From: Roseovarius sp. M141
GTDB taxonomy: Bacteria > Pseudomonadota > Alphaproteobacteria > Rhodobacterales > Rhodobacteraceae
Assembly (NCBI RefSeq): GCF_024355225.1
Contig: NZ_VCNH01000008.1
Span: 2,046,001-2,110,000, forward strand
Length of the DNA stretch: 64,000 nt
Direction of reading: 5' to 3'
Shown here: in pieces, positions 9,636 to 17,383 of the stretch
How the letters are laid out: the number at the start of each line of letters is the position of its first letter
Numbering within the stretch: the first letter of the stretch is position 1
Made by a program: the position numbers and the translations under genes
The notes under the pieces: model-generated
The model's input: the letters and a program-made list of their open reading frames with translations, nothing else
What the model was told of the DNA's origin: nothing
The model's database searches: none

Positions 9636-10573
9636 TTTGCGGCCTTTTCTATGGTGAAATTACGTTTTGCCAGGTGCAGCCCGGCGATCATGCACCGGAC
9701 AGATCCGCCGGCGGCCTCGATGGTGGGGATGTCCAGCGGCACGATGCGGGTGGACCGTTCAATCATTGCGATCTGGCCTTTGTCGAGGGCCGCCAGCGCG
9801 CGCGAGGATATCGCCGTCATCAGTCCGGTTGGTGTGCTCAGCTCGATCGCGTTGCCTGCGAACTGGGCGATCTGCGCGTGCGTCAGGTCGATCACGTCGC
9901 GGCCCGGCTCGGCCAGACGCGCGGCGATATCGGCGCGGCGGTCGTTATTCTCAATCATGTCGAGGCTGACCATCGCGAAATGCGTGCCGATCGCCATGAT
10001 GACATTGGTATGATAGACGGGCGCGCCGCCCTCGTCGATGGCATCGAACACCATCGGCTCGTAGCCGAAATTGGTGCAGAACCGCTCGAGTAAAATCGGA
10101 TCGGCGCGGTGCGAGCGCGCGACATAGGCGATGCGCCCGATATGGTCGATCACCATCGCGCCGGTGCCTTCCAGCGCCAGTCCGTCCTGTTCCAGCCCCG
10201 AATAATCGGTGACGACCTGCACGCGATACTCGCGTTTCAGCATCTCGATCACGTCCTCGCGCCGCTCGCGGCGACGCGACGGCACGAACATCGGATAAAT
10301 GGCAACATGGCCGCCCGGATGGGTGGAAAACCAGTTGTTCGGGAACACCGCGTCGGGGGTGTCGTCGCGTTCGTCCTGAAACACATGCACGCCGACCCCC
10401 TCATCGCGCAGGCGCTGCACGGCCGTGTCGAATTCGCTCCAGGCATTTGCGGCGACCTCGTCCGCGCCGAGCGTCGGCAGAGACTGAAACCGATTGTCCG
10501 CTGCCGTCTCGGGGTTTGGATGAAACCTGTTGGGGCGGATCATCACCACGTTGGAGGGCGCCTGAACGGTCAT
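9632..10573 (-). CDS. ctlX: CtlX-like amidinotransferase-superfamily hydrolase
   Basis: 313 residues, guanidine-modifying superfamily (arginine deiminase / dimethylargininase fold). Candidate catalytic residues are visible: acidic and Asn residues in DAVFPNNWFSTHPGG (about 75-88), His188 in PVYHTNVIMAIG and the nucleophilic Cys294 in GGSVRCMIAG. It overlaps both neighbours by 4 bp in an arginase-ornithine cyclodeaminase operon. The family is called citrulline utilisation hydrolase by annotation convention, but the substrate here is not proven; citrulline, arginine or methylated arginine are all possible. Confidence 0.8.
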   Translation of the reverse strand: MTVQAPSNVVMIRPNRFHPNPETAADNRFQSLPTLGADEVAANAWSEFDTAVQRLRDEGVGVHVFQDERDDTPDAVFPNNWFSTHPGGHVAIYPMFVPSRRRERREDVIEMLKREYRVQVVTDYSGLEQDGLALEGTGAMVIDHIGRIAYVARSHRADPILLERFCTNFGYEPMVFDAIDEGGAPVYHTNVIMAIGTHFAMVSLDMIENNDRRADIAARLAEPGRDVIDLTHAQIAQFAGNAIELSTPTGLMTAISSRALAALDKGQIAMIERSTRIVPLDIPTIEAAGGSVRCMIAGLHLAKRNFTIEKAAK

Positions 10574-11499
10574 GAATATGCCCTCGTTGGGCGGTCGAAC
10601 ACGCGGCGGCCAAGGGCGGAGGCGGCCAGATCCACCATCACCTGTGCGGTGCGGCCCCGGTCATCCAGGAAGGGGTTCAGTTCGACCAGATCGAGCGACG
10701 TCATCAGGCCGCTGTCGCAGATCATCTCCATCGCCAGATGCGCCTCGCGCATGGTGGCGCCGCCGGGGACAGTGGTGCCGACGGCAGGGGCAAAGCTCGG
10801 GTCGAGGAAATCGACATCCAGCGAGACATGCAGCATCCCGTTCGCCTTTTCCACATCTCCAAGGAACGCGGCGAGGGGGCGGGCGATCCCGGCCTCGTCG
10901 ATGCTGCGCATATCGTGATAGCGCACATCGGTTGTCTGCATCGCCTCACGCTCGTCCGGATCGACCGAGCGCAGGCCCAGAAGGCAGATGTTTTCATGCG
11001 GGACCGGGTTCGCGACCTCGGGGAAGCCGTGAAATCCGTCGCGCCCGGTGACATAGCCCAGCGGCGCGCCGTGCAGGTTGCCCGATGCCGTGCTTTGCGG
11101 CGTGTGGAAATCGGTATGCGCATCCAGCCACAGCACGAATAACGGGCGATCCTGCGCCGCGGCATGATTTGCCGCCCCCAGTACCGATCCCAAGGCAAGG
11201 CCATGATCGCCGCCAAGGAAGATTGGCAAGCCACGTGGCAGTGCCTCGGTCGCGGCGCGGGCAAGCGCCGACGTCCAGCCGATCATCTCGGCCGGGGCAA
11301 ATAGGTGACCGGGCAGATCGGGGTGTGCCTCGGCCGGATCGGGGGCGACATTGCCGATATCGACCACGTCATGGCCCAGATCCGCCAGCGCCGGGCCGAT
11401 GCCCGCCACGCGGTAGGCGTCGGGGCCCATGAGGCAGCCTTGGCGCCGTTTGCCGCTGTCCATGGGCGCGCCGATCAGAATGCAGGTTTTGCCGGTCAT
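10570..11499 (-). CDS. rocF: Arginase
   Basis: 309 residues, manganese ureohydrolase converting arginine to ornithine and urea. The metal-binding motifs are GGDHGLALG, DAHTDFHT and SLDVDFLDPS, all intact. First gene of the minus-strand operon with the CtlX-like hydrolase and ornithine cyclodeaminase; start ATG is preceded by AGGAGAG. A divergent Lrp-type regulator begins 115 bp away, which suggests arginine- or ornithine-responsive control. Agmatinase and formimidoglutamase belong to the same family but fit the operon less well. Confidence 0.93.
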   Translation of the reverse strand: MTGKTCILIGAPMDSGKRRQGCLMGPDAYRVAGIGPALADLGHDVVDIGNVAPDPAEAHPDLPGHLFAPAEMIGWTSALARAATEALPRGLPIFLGGDHGLALGSVLGAANHAAAQDRPLFVLWLDAHTDFHTPQSTASGNLHGAPLGYVTGRDGFHGFPEVANPVPHENICLLGLRSVDPDEREAMQTTDVRYHDMRSIDEAGIARPLAAFLGDVEKANGMLHVSLDVDFLDPSFAPAVGTTVPGGATMREAHLAMEMICDSGLMTSLDLVELNPFLDDRGRTAQVMVDLAASALGRRVFDRPTRAYS

Positions 11500-11614
11500 G
11501 TCGCTCTCCTAGTTAGGTATGGCGACAGTGTGTTGTGCAAACGGGGCGGATGGAAGTAGACAATTTGCACAGATGGGAACAAGATTGATCATAATGAAAG
11601 GATAAACTGACATA

Positions 11615-12043
11615 ATGGACGAAACTGATCAGGCTCTCATCTCGGCATTGCGACATGATGCGCGCGCGTCGTTGTCGGATCTGGCCGCGACCCTTGGCGT
11701 GTCGCGCACGACTGTGCGTTCGCGTATCGAGCGGCTGGGGCGCAGCGGCGAGATCGTCGGGTTCACGGTGGTGCTGAAGGGCGATGCAGCGCGCGATCCG
11801 GTGCGTGGGCTGATGATGCTGGGAATCGAGGGGCGCGGCACCGACCGCATCCTGCGCCAGTTGAACGGCCTCAGCGCCGTGCGTGCCAGCCACACCACCA
11901 ACGGGCGCTGGGATATCATCGTCGAGATTGGCGCACCAACGCTGGAAGAACTGGACCGTGTTCTTGGTCAGGTCCGACGGATAGACGGCATTGTCAGCAG
12001 CGAAACCAGCCTGCTGCTGAGCACACGCAAATCGGCAGGGTAG
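11615..12043 (+). CDS. Lrp/AsnC-family transcriptional regulator
   Basis: 142 residues. An N-terminal winged HTH (ALISALRHDARASLSDLAAT and VSRTTVRSRIERLG) is followed by the RAM ligand-binding domain typical of amino-acid-responsive Lrp proteins (about residues 65-140). It is divergent from the arginase operon, so it most likely activates or represses that operon in response to arginine, ornithine or a related amino acid. This is an inference from position; the family often controls the adjacent catabolic operon. Confidence 0.9.
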   Translation: MDETDQALISALRHDARASLSDLAATLGVSRTTVRSRIERLGRSGEIVGFTVVLKGDAARDPVRGLMMLGIEGRGTDRILRQLNGLSAVRASHTTNGRWDIIVEIGAPTLEELDRVLGQVRRIDGIVSSETSLLLSTRKSAG

Positions 12044-12047
12044 GGCA

Positions 12048-12500
12048 TTAACGCCGCGCGGCCATGACCCACATGGTGGCCAGCATCAGCGAGGCCAGCA
12101 TGTTCCAACTGGCCATCGACAGGCCCAGCATCTGCCATGCGACCGCGTCGCACATCACCATGTCCAGCGGCCCGTCGATGCGCAGCAGATCACCGCCCCC
12201 GCCGCCTGTGCAGGAGGACGGGCCCTGCCACCAGCCACGCTCGACCCCGGTGTGATAGGCAGCGATCGCCGCTGACGTCAGCACCGCCAGCATCCCCAGC
12301 CATGGCAGGATGCGGCCATGCGACCAGCGCCCCAGCGCCAGCGCGCCCAGTCCGATCAGCGCGGCGGCAACATGCGGCCAGCGTTGCCACAGGCACATCT
12401 TGCAGGGCGCAAGGCCGCCCAGATGCTGAAACGCCAGCGCACCCAGCAGAAGGCCCAGCGATCCGAGGGCGGCCAGGGCGATCCATGCGTTACGAGACAT
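12048..12500 (-). CDS. dsbB: DsbB-family disulfide bond formation protein
   Basis: 150 residues with four predicted membrane helices. The first periplasmic loop carries the CxxC pair (LAPCKMCLWQR) and the second loop a second pair of cysteines (SSCTGGGGG and MVMCDAVAW). DsbB re-oxidises DsbA and passes electrons to quinone. The start at 12500 (MSRNAWIAL) is preferred because upstream in-frame codons lie inside the preceding gene. It follows a YqaA-type gene with only two bases between and converges with the Lrp gene. Confidence 0.88.
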   Translation of the reverse strand: MSRNAWIALAALGSLGLLLGALAFQHLGGLAPCKMCLWQRWPHVAAALIGLGALALGRWSHGRILPWLGMLAVLTSAAIAAYHTGVERGWWQGPSSCTGGGGGDLLRIDGPLDMVMCDAVAWQMLGLSMASWNMLASLMLATMWVMAARR

Positions 12501-12502
12501 CT

Positions 12503-13081
12503 TCAAAACACCTTTATCAGCAGGAACCCCCCGACGAGGCAGGCAAAGAATGCCACGAACATCAGGCCCAGTCGCCGCTCGACGAATTCGCGGATCGGCG
12601 CGCCGAATTTCCACAGCAGTGCCGCCACGATGAAAAAGCGCAGACCGCGTGCCAGGATCGAGGTCAGGACGAAGGTGCCGAGCGCCATACCGGTCCAGCC
12701 CGACATGATCGTGATCACCTTGTAGGGAAAGGGCGTGACGCCTGCCGCCAGCACAGCCCAGAACCCGAGATCGTTGAACCGGGTGCTGAATTCGGCCATC
12801 GCACCGGCCTTGCCCAGCGATTCCAGGATCGGGCGGCCCAACTGCTCGAACGCCAGCGCACCGATTGCATACCCCGCCAGCCCGCCCAGCACGGAGGCCA
12901 GCATTGCCAGCCCGGCAATCGCCCAGGCACGATGCGGCCGCGCCAGAATCATCGGGATCATCAGCACGTCAGGCGGAATCGGAAAAATCGAGCTTTCGAC
13001 AAAGGCGACAACGGCCAGCACCCACATCGCGCGCGGGTGTTCGGCCATGGCGATGGTGCTTTGATAGAGGCGTCGTATCAT
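12503..13081 (-). CDS. YqaA-type DedA/SNARE-associated membrane protein
   Basis: 192 residues with several hydrophobic segments. The conserved features of this DedA-related group are visible: an acidic residue plus prolines early (AFVESSIFPIPPDVLMIPM) and the re-entrant region around AAGVTPFPYKVITIMSGW. DedA relatives help move polyprenyl phosphates or phospholipids across the inner membrane; the specific role of the YqaA branch is not established. It appears to be transcribed with dsbB. Confidence 0.83.
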   Translation of the reverse strand: MIRRLYQSTIAMAEHPRAMWVLAVVAFVESSIFPIPPDVLMIPMILARPHRAWAIAGLAMLASVLGGLAGYAIGALAFEQLGRPILESLGKAGAMAEFSTRFNDLGFWAVLAAGVTPFPYKVITIMSGWTGMALGTFVLTSILARGLRFFIVAALLWKFGAPIREFVERRLGLMFVAFFACLVGGFLLIKVF

Positions 13082-13259
13082 CGGCGTCGCGCGCTCCGTA
13101 GATTACAGTGAGATTGCAATGGCTCAGAGCATGCACGGTGGGGTCGGTCAAGCCCCGGCATATGCGCATCACACAAAAGTTTGGGCTAAAAAACCCGTGT
13201 CACACCGCGCGGCAGGGCTGGACGGGGGGCGGGCCATTCGCTAAATATCCGCGCAGTGC

Positions 13260-13343
13260 GCCCAAGTGGCGGAATGGTAGACGCAGGGGATTCAAAATCC
13301 CCCGCCGCGAGGCGTGCCGGTTCGAGTCCGGCCTTGGGTACCA
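13260..13343 (+). tRNA. tRNA-Leu (anticodon CAA)
   Basis: 84 bases including the encoded CCA. Acceptor stem GCCCAAG / CTTGGGT (one G-U pair), anticodon stem GGGGA / TCCCC around the loop TTCAAAA with CAA at 13293-13295, a long variable arm (class II, as expected for Leu) and a TTCGAGTC T-loop. An integrase remnant follows about 170 bp downstream, so this gene may once have been an integration site. Confidence 0.95.
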
Positions 13344-13698
13344 CCTTGTTTATGCAGGGTTTTCCGCAATCCGAAATTAGCTGAAGCGGATTGCGATTGT
13401 GCGTACTCACATAGGCTACTGACAATTTCCTGTTTCGTATTCGTTCTGTTCTGGCCTATTCGCACTGTTTTCGCGCTGTGCGACTCAGTGCGCGGCGGCT
13501 GGATTTTGATCGATACTAGGCCACCATGGTCTGACTCTGGCCGGTGACAGCCTGAATTTCAGCATCCGTGCAGCCCGCAACGGGCGAACCGATTTCTCGA
13601 CGGCGTCATATCCCAGAGGCGCACGCAGGGTCTTGGCCAGTAGGTGCGCGCCGCGTTTTGGGGCGTTGATGACGAACGATCGCAGGCGGGGTGGGCAG
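13344..13698. other. Intergenic stretch downstream of tRNA-Leu
   Basis: 355 bp between the tRNA and the nucleotidyltransferase gene. Apart from the integrase remnant at 13516-13581 (annotated separately) no gene, hairpin terminator or clear repeat of the tRNA 3' end was found. The low-quality open frames here lack family similarity. Confidence 0.6.
13516..13581 (-). pseudogene. Remnant of a tyrosine-recombinase (phage integrase) C-terminus
   Basis: On the minus strand the frame reads VAGCTDAEIQAVTGQSQTMVA then a stop (21 residues are named only by their key parts: AGCTDAEIQAVTG and MVA). This matches the C-terminal box of tyrosine integrases (AGCTxAEIxAxTGH), in which the position after TG usually carries His; here it is Gln. 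Nothing upstream in the same frame continues the domain, so only a fragment remains. Its position just after a tRNA gene fits a decayed integrative element. Confidence 0.55.
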
Positions 13699-14286
13699 TC
13701 ACCCTTGCTGCGCGCGCCACCGGGCCCAATCCTCGCGCGTGTCGAGATCGGTAATTGCGCGTCTGCCGGGCAGGGTGAAGGGGGCGAATCCTTCCTGCCG
13801 CAGCAGGGCTTGTGCGCCTGTATCGCCTGTCAAATCAGCCAGTGCACTAAAAAGCTTACGCGGAAAAACAGCCGGGTGACCCGGTGTGCCATCCTCTGCC
13901 ACGGCCCGGAGGATGCAGTCTGGCTGTGCGGCATGGGCCGCAATCATGGCGCGCATATCGGCTGTCTCGATCTCCGGCAGATCAGGGAGCAGCACCATCA
14001 GCGCGGTGACATCCTCAGGCAGCGCGGCCACCCCGGCGCGGATCGAGGCCGACAGCCCTTGGCTGGGGTCAGCGATCATGACCTGCGTGACATTCAACCC
14101 GGCCAGCGCCGCGATGCGCGCGGGCCGGTCAGCGCGCGTCGTGACATAGACCGGCGTGCCGGTGGCAAGCGCCCGCGCGACCTGTCGCGCCAGCAGGGGC
14201 ACGCCGTCGATCTGTTCCATCAGCTTGTCGCGCCCGGCCATGCGGGCCGAGGCGCCCGCCGCCGGCAACAAGATGGCGAGGGTCAC
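13699..14286 (-). CDS. MobA/MocA-like nucleotidyltransferase
   Basis: 195 residues. The N-terminal nucleotide-binding signature of this NTP-transferase family is present (ILLPAAGASARMAGRDKLME), and the metal-binding acidic site follows near LMVLLPDLPEI. Relatives make molybdenum cofactor dinucleotides (MocA, MobA) or act in cofactor maturation. It begins with GTG directly after the rsmA stop, so it is the last gene of the lptF-to-rsmA transcription unit. The exact cofactor is not determined by the sequence alone. Confidence 0.8.
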   Translation of the reverse strand: MTLAILLPAAGASARMAGRDKLMEQIDGVPLLARQVARALATGTPVYVTTRADRPARIAALAGLNVTQVMIADPSQGLSASIRAGVAALPEDVTALMVLLPDLPEIETADMRAMIAAHAAQPDCILRAVAEDGTPGHPAVFPRKLFSALADLTGDTGAQALLRQEGFAPFTLPGRRAITDLDTREDWARWRAQQG

Positions 14287-15123
14287 TTACCCTTCCAGCG
14301 TGCGTGCCAGAGCGCAGAATTGCTCTAACGCCACGGTTTCGGCCCGGTCGGTGGGCTTGATGCCGGACGCGATCAGTCGATCCTCGATATCGGGGGCAAG
14401 GCCCTTGAGGGCGGCGCGCAGCATTTTGCGCCGTTGGTTAAAGGCCATGGCGACCGTTCGTTCCAGCAGCTTTGGCTGCGCGGGAAAGCGGGGCTGCGCC
14501 AAGGCGGTCAGATGCACCACCGCGCTGGAGACTTTGGGGGGCGGTGAAAACGCCTCGGGCGGCAGGTTCATCACGATGCGGGCATCGGTGCGCCACTGGG
14601 CGAGCAGGGCAAGGCGCCCATAAGCCTTGGACCCCGGTGCGGCCACGATCCGCTCGGCCACCTCGCGCTGGAACATCAGCGTCAGTGATTGCCAGAAGGG
14701 GGGCCAAGTGTCCGGCGTCAGCCAGCGCACCAGCAATTCGGTCCCGACATTATAGGGCAAGTTCGCGGCAACGCGGATCGGCGGCGTCAGGTGCTGGAGC
14801 GCGTCGATTTTCAGCGCATCACCCTCGATGAGCTTTAGCCGTCCGGGATAGGCGTCTGCGATTTCGGCCAGCGCCGCCATGCAGCGGGGGTCCTTTTCGA
14901 TGGCCAGCACGCGGCGCGCGCCCTCGGCCAGCAGACCGCGTGTCAGGCCGCCGGGGCCGGGGCCGATTTCCAGCACGTCGCATTCTGTCAGATCGCCGGC
15001 CTGCCGCGCGATCTTGGCCGTAAGGTTAAGGTCCAGAAGGAAGTTTTGCCCCAGAGATTTGCGTGCGCTCAGGTCGTGACTGGCGATGACCGCGCGTAGG
15101 GGGGGAAGCGTGTCGATGCTCAT
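14287..15123 (-). CDS. rsmA: 16S rRNA (adenine1518-N6/adenine1519-N6) dimethyltransferase
   Basis: 278 residues. Dimethylates two adjacent adenines in the 3' end loop of 16S rRNA during late 30S assembly. Signature motifs are SLGQNFLLD near the N-terminus, the SAM-binding [11 protein letters not shown] and the catalytic NLPYNV. It overlaps pdxA by 4 bp (ATGA). The pdxA-rsmA pairing and the upstream surA and lptD are the usual order in many proteobacteria. Confidence 0.96.
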   Translation of the reverse strand: MSIDTLPPLRAVIASHDLSARKSLGQNFLLDLNLTAKIARQAGDLTECDVLEIGPGPGGLTRGLLAEGARRVLAIEKDPRCMAALAEIADAYPGRLKLIEGDALKIDALQHLTPPIRVAANLPYNVGTELLVRWLTPDTWPPFWQSLTLMFQREVAERIVAAPGSKAYGRLALLAQWRTDARIVMNLPPEAFSPPPKVSSAVVHLTALAQPRFPAQPKLLERTVAMAFNQRRKMLRAALKGLAPDIEDRLIASGIKPTDRAETVALEQFCALARTLEG

Positions 15124-16094
15124 GCGCGCCGCGCCGCGCCCAAGCGCGCCGCCATTTTCAGCGCCTCGATCAGCGATGTGGGGTTTGCCGTGCCGCGCCC
15201 GGCGATGTCCAGCGCAGTGCCATGATCGGGCGATGTGCGCACGATGGGCAGGCCCAGCGTGACGTTGACGCCCCGGTCGAAATCCAGCGTCTTGATCGGG
15301 ATCAGCGCCTGATCGTGGTACATACAGATGGCGGCGTCATAACCTGCGCGCGCGGCGGCGTGAAACATCGTGTCCGCCGAGAGCGGCCCGATCAGATTCA
15401 GCCCGTCGGCGCGCAGGGTGTCCAGAACGGGGGCGATCAGGTCCAGTTCTTCGCGCCCCATCTTGCCGCCCTCGCCGGCATGGGGGTTGAGGCCGGCAAT
15501 GGCGATGCGGGGCGCGGCGACGCCGAAATCGCGGATCAGGCCGGTATGGGTGATGCGGATGGTATCGGTGAGCAGGTCCGCCGTCAGGGCGATAGGGACA
15601 TCGCGCATGGGCAGATGGATCGTGGTCGGGACCACGCGCAACTGATCGCTGGCCAGCATCATCACCACGCGCGTTGTACCGGTGAGTGCCGCCAGATATT
15701 CGGTATGGCCGGGATGGGCAAAGCCTGCGCCGTCCTGCAACGCCTTCTTGTGAATGGGTGCGGTGCACAGCGCGCCCGCGGCGCCGGTCATCGCCAGATC
15801 CACACCGCGCGCTATGGCGTCGATGACGCCTTGGGCATGAGCGGGGTTGGGGGTGCCGGGCGTCAATGCGCCGGGCATGGGATGCGGCAGAACGGGCAGG
15901 CCGACGGCCCCGATGGCCTGATCGGGGCGCTCGATCACCGTCACCGGGCAGCCCACAGGCAGATGCGCCGGATCACCGATCCAGAAGAAGGGCAGCGATG
16001 GCCCCAGCACCTCCCACGCCTTTTGCGCCAGTTCCGGGCCGACGCCCGCAGGCTCCCCGCAGCTGAGCGCGATGGGGGGCATGGGGGCGGGCAT
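15120..16094 (-). CDS. pdxA: 4-hydroxythreonine-4-phosphate dehydrogenase
   Basis: 324 residues. Oxidises 4-phosphohydroxy-L-threonine in the DXP-dependent pyridoxal phosphate pathway; zinc- and NAD-dependent dimer. Family landmarks: [12 protein letters not shown] at the N-terminus, HPGHTEYLA in the middle, and [16 protein letters not shown] then [14 protein letters not shown] near the C-terminus, with the metal-binding His residues intact. The start overlaps the surA stop (ATGA), indicating coupled translation. Confidence 0.96.
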   Translation of the reverse strand: MPAPMPPIALSCGEPAGVGPELAQKAWEVLGPSLPFFWIGDPAHLPVGCPVTVIERPDQAIGAVGLPVLPHPMPGALTPGTPNPAHAQGVIDAIARGVDLAMTGAAGALCTAPIHKKALQDGAGFAHPGHTEYLAALTGTTRVVMMLASDQLRVVPTTIHLPMRDVPIALTADLLTDTIRITHTGLIRDFGVAAPRIAIAGLNPHAGEGGKMGREELDLIAPVLDTLRADGLNLIGPLSADTMFHAAARAGYDAAICMYHDQALIPIKTLDFDRGVNVTLGLPIVRTSPDHGTALDIAGRGTANPTSLIEALKMAARLGAARRA

Positions 16095-17383
16095 CAGTAT
16101 TCGATGATCCGCGCCTCGGACCTCAGCTGTTCAAGATAGCCATTGGCGAAGGATTCCAGCCGACGGGTGGCGATCTGAGCCGACAGTTGCGCCGTTTCGT
16201 CCGGGGCCGCGGTCTCGCCCTCGGCGGCGGGACTGGGCGCGCCAGCGGTCTGCGTTTGACTGCGGCTGCACATCATCAGCAGGACCAGCGTTTGGCCGTC
16301 CGCGCGGGTCACGTCATAGGAGACCTCACCGGGATCAAGGCGCGACAGCGAAATGGCGATATCGTTCGGGATCTCGCCGGGGGCTTTTGTGCCCCGTTCC
16401 AGCACGGTGGCGGGCTGGCCCTTGGCAATGGCGTAAAGGTCATCGCACCTGTCGGTCTGCGCATCGATCTGCGCGGCGCGGCTCAGCGCGTCCGCACTCC
16501 GCCCGCCGGGGATGTAGTAGGCGGCGTATTCGATTGCGGTATAGACGGGATCAGGGGCGTCGGTTTCCTGAATGTCGCGCATCTGGAACAATGCGACAGC
16601 GCCGTTCAGCGGCAGGGGCGCAGTCACCTCGCCGGGCGCAAGGTCCAGAACGAGGGGGCGCAGGATGGGCGGCAGTTGCGTGACAGGCTGCCAAGGCAGG
16701 TGTCCGCCAGAATCGCGCGTCTGTGTCGCGGAAAACTGCTTGGCCTGCGCCGAAAAGGACGCGGTCGAGGTCAGCTCGGAAAGCTGGCGAGCCTTCTCCA
16801 TGACCTGCGCCTGATTTTCAGGGGTGTAGGGAATGATGATTTCGGACAGCAACACGCGCACGCCAGAACCATCTGAAACGGTCGTGCGGGCAAATTCCAG
16901 ATCCTCTTTGCTGACCGATACGCGCTGGCCGAAACGGGCCTGCGTCACCTCGCGCCAGAGCAGTCCGGCGCGCACGAATTCGCGAAATGTTTGCTCGGCC
17001 ACGCCGCCGCGCGCCAGCAGGGTGATCATCTGGTCGACGTTCAGGCTGCCTTGGCTGGCAAACTGTTCCATCCCCGCCCGCACCTGCGCATCATCAACGG
17101 TGATGCCGTTAGCTGCCGCAGCCTGGGCCTTGAGCCGGTCGTCGATCAACTGTTCGCGCGCCAGTTTGGCGGGGTCCGCAGGAGCGCGCAACAGTTTCAG
17201 CAGCTTGGTGCGCTGGTCCAGCTCGTAGCGGGTGACGGCGGCGCCGTCGATCTTGACCACCGGATCGAACATGCCCTGCGCCGTGGCGATCTGCGGCACG
17301 ACAACCGACGCGCCCGCCAAGGGCAGCATCAGGGCCAGGGCGATGCCCCGAAAGGTGATTTTGGAATTGGTTTGTGAGGTCAT
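16094..17383 (-). CDS. surA: SurA-type periplasmic peptidyl-prolyl isomerase/chaperone
   Basis: About 429 residues. An N-terminal hydrophobic signal (GIALALMLPLAGASVVVPQI) is followed by a SurA N-terminal helical domain and one parvulin-like rotamase domain (about residues 170-290, including GGHLPWQPVTQLPPIL). It assists outer-membrane protein folding. The start at 17383 is preferred because it overlaps the lptD stop (ATGA); an ATG 9 bp upstream is possible. The gene order lptD-surA-pdxA-rsmA supports the call. Only one rotamase domain is evident, whereas E. coli SurA has two. Confidence 0.9.
   Translation of the reverse strand: MTSQTNSKITFRGIALALMLPLAGASVVVPQIATAQGMFDPVVKIDGAAVTRYELDQRTKLLKLLRAPADPAKLAREQLIDDRLKAQAAAANGITVDDAQVRAGMEQFASQGSLNVDQMITLLARGGVAEQTFREFVRAGLLWREVTQARFGQRVSVSKEDLEFARTTVSDGSGVRVLLSEIIIPYTPENQAQVMEKARQLSELTSTASFSAQAKQFSATQTRDSGGHLPWQPVTQLPPILRPLVLDLAPGEVTAPLPLNGAVALFQMRDIQETDAPDPVYTAIEYAAYYIPGGRSADALSRAAQIDAQTDRCDDLYAIAKGQPATVLERGTKAPGEIPNDIAISLSRLDPGEVSYDVTRADGQTLVLLMMCSRSQTQTAGAPSPAAEGETAAPDETAQLSAQIATRRLESFANGYLEQLRSEARIIEY

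Noticed and set aside
13108..13380. Open frame across the tRNA-Leu gene
   Set aside because: It runs through the tRNA and shows no protein similarity, ribosome-binding site or family pattern.
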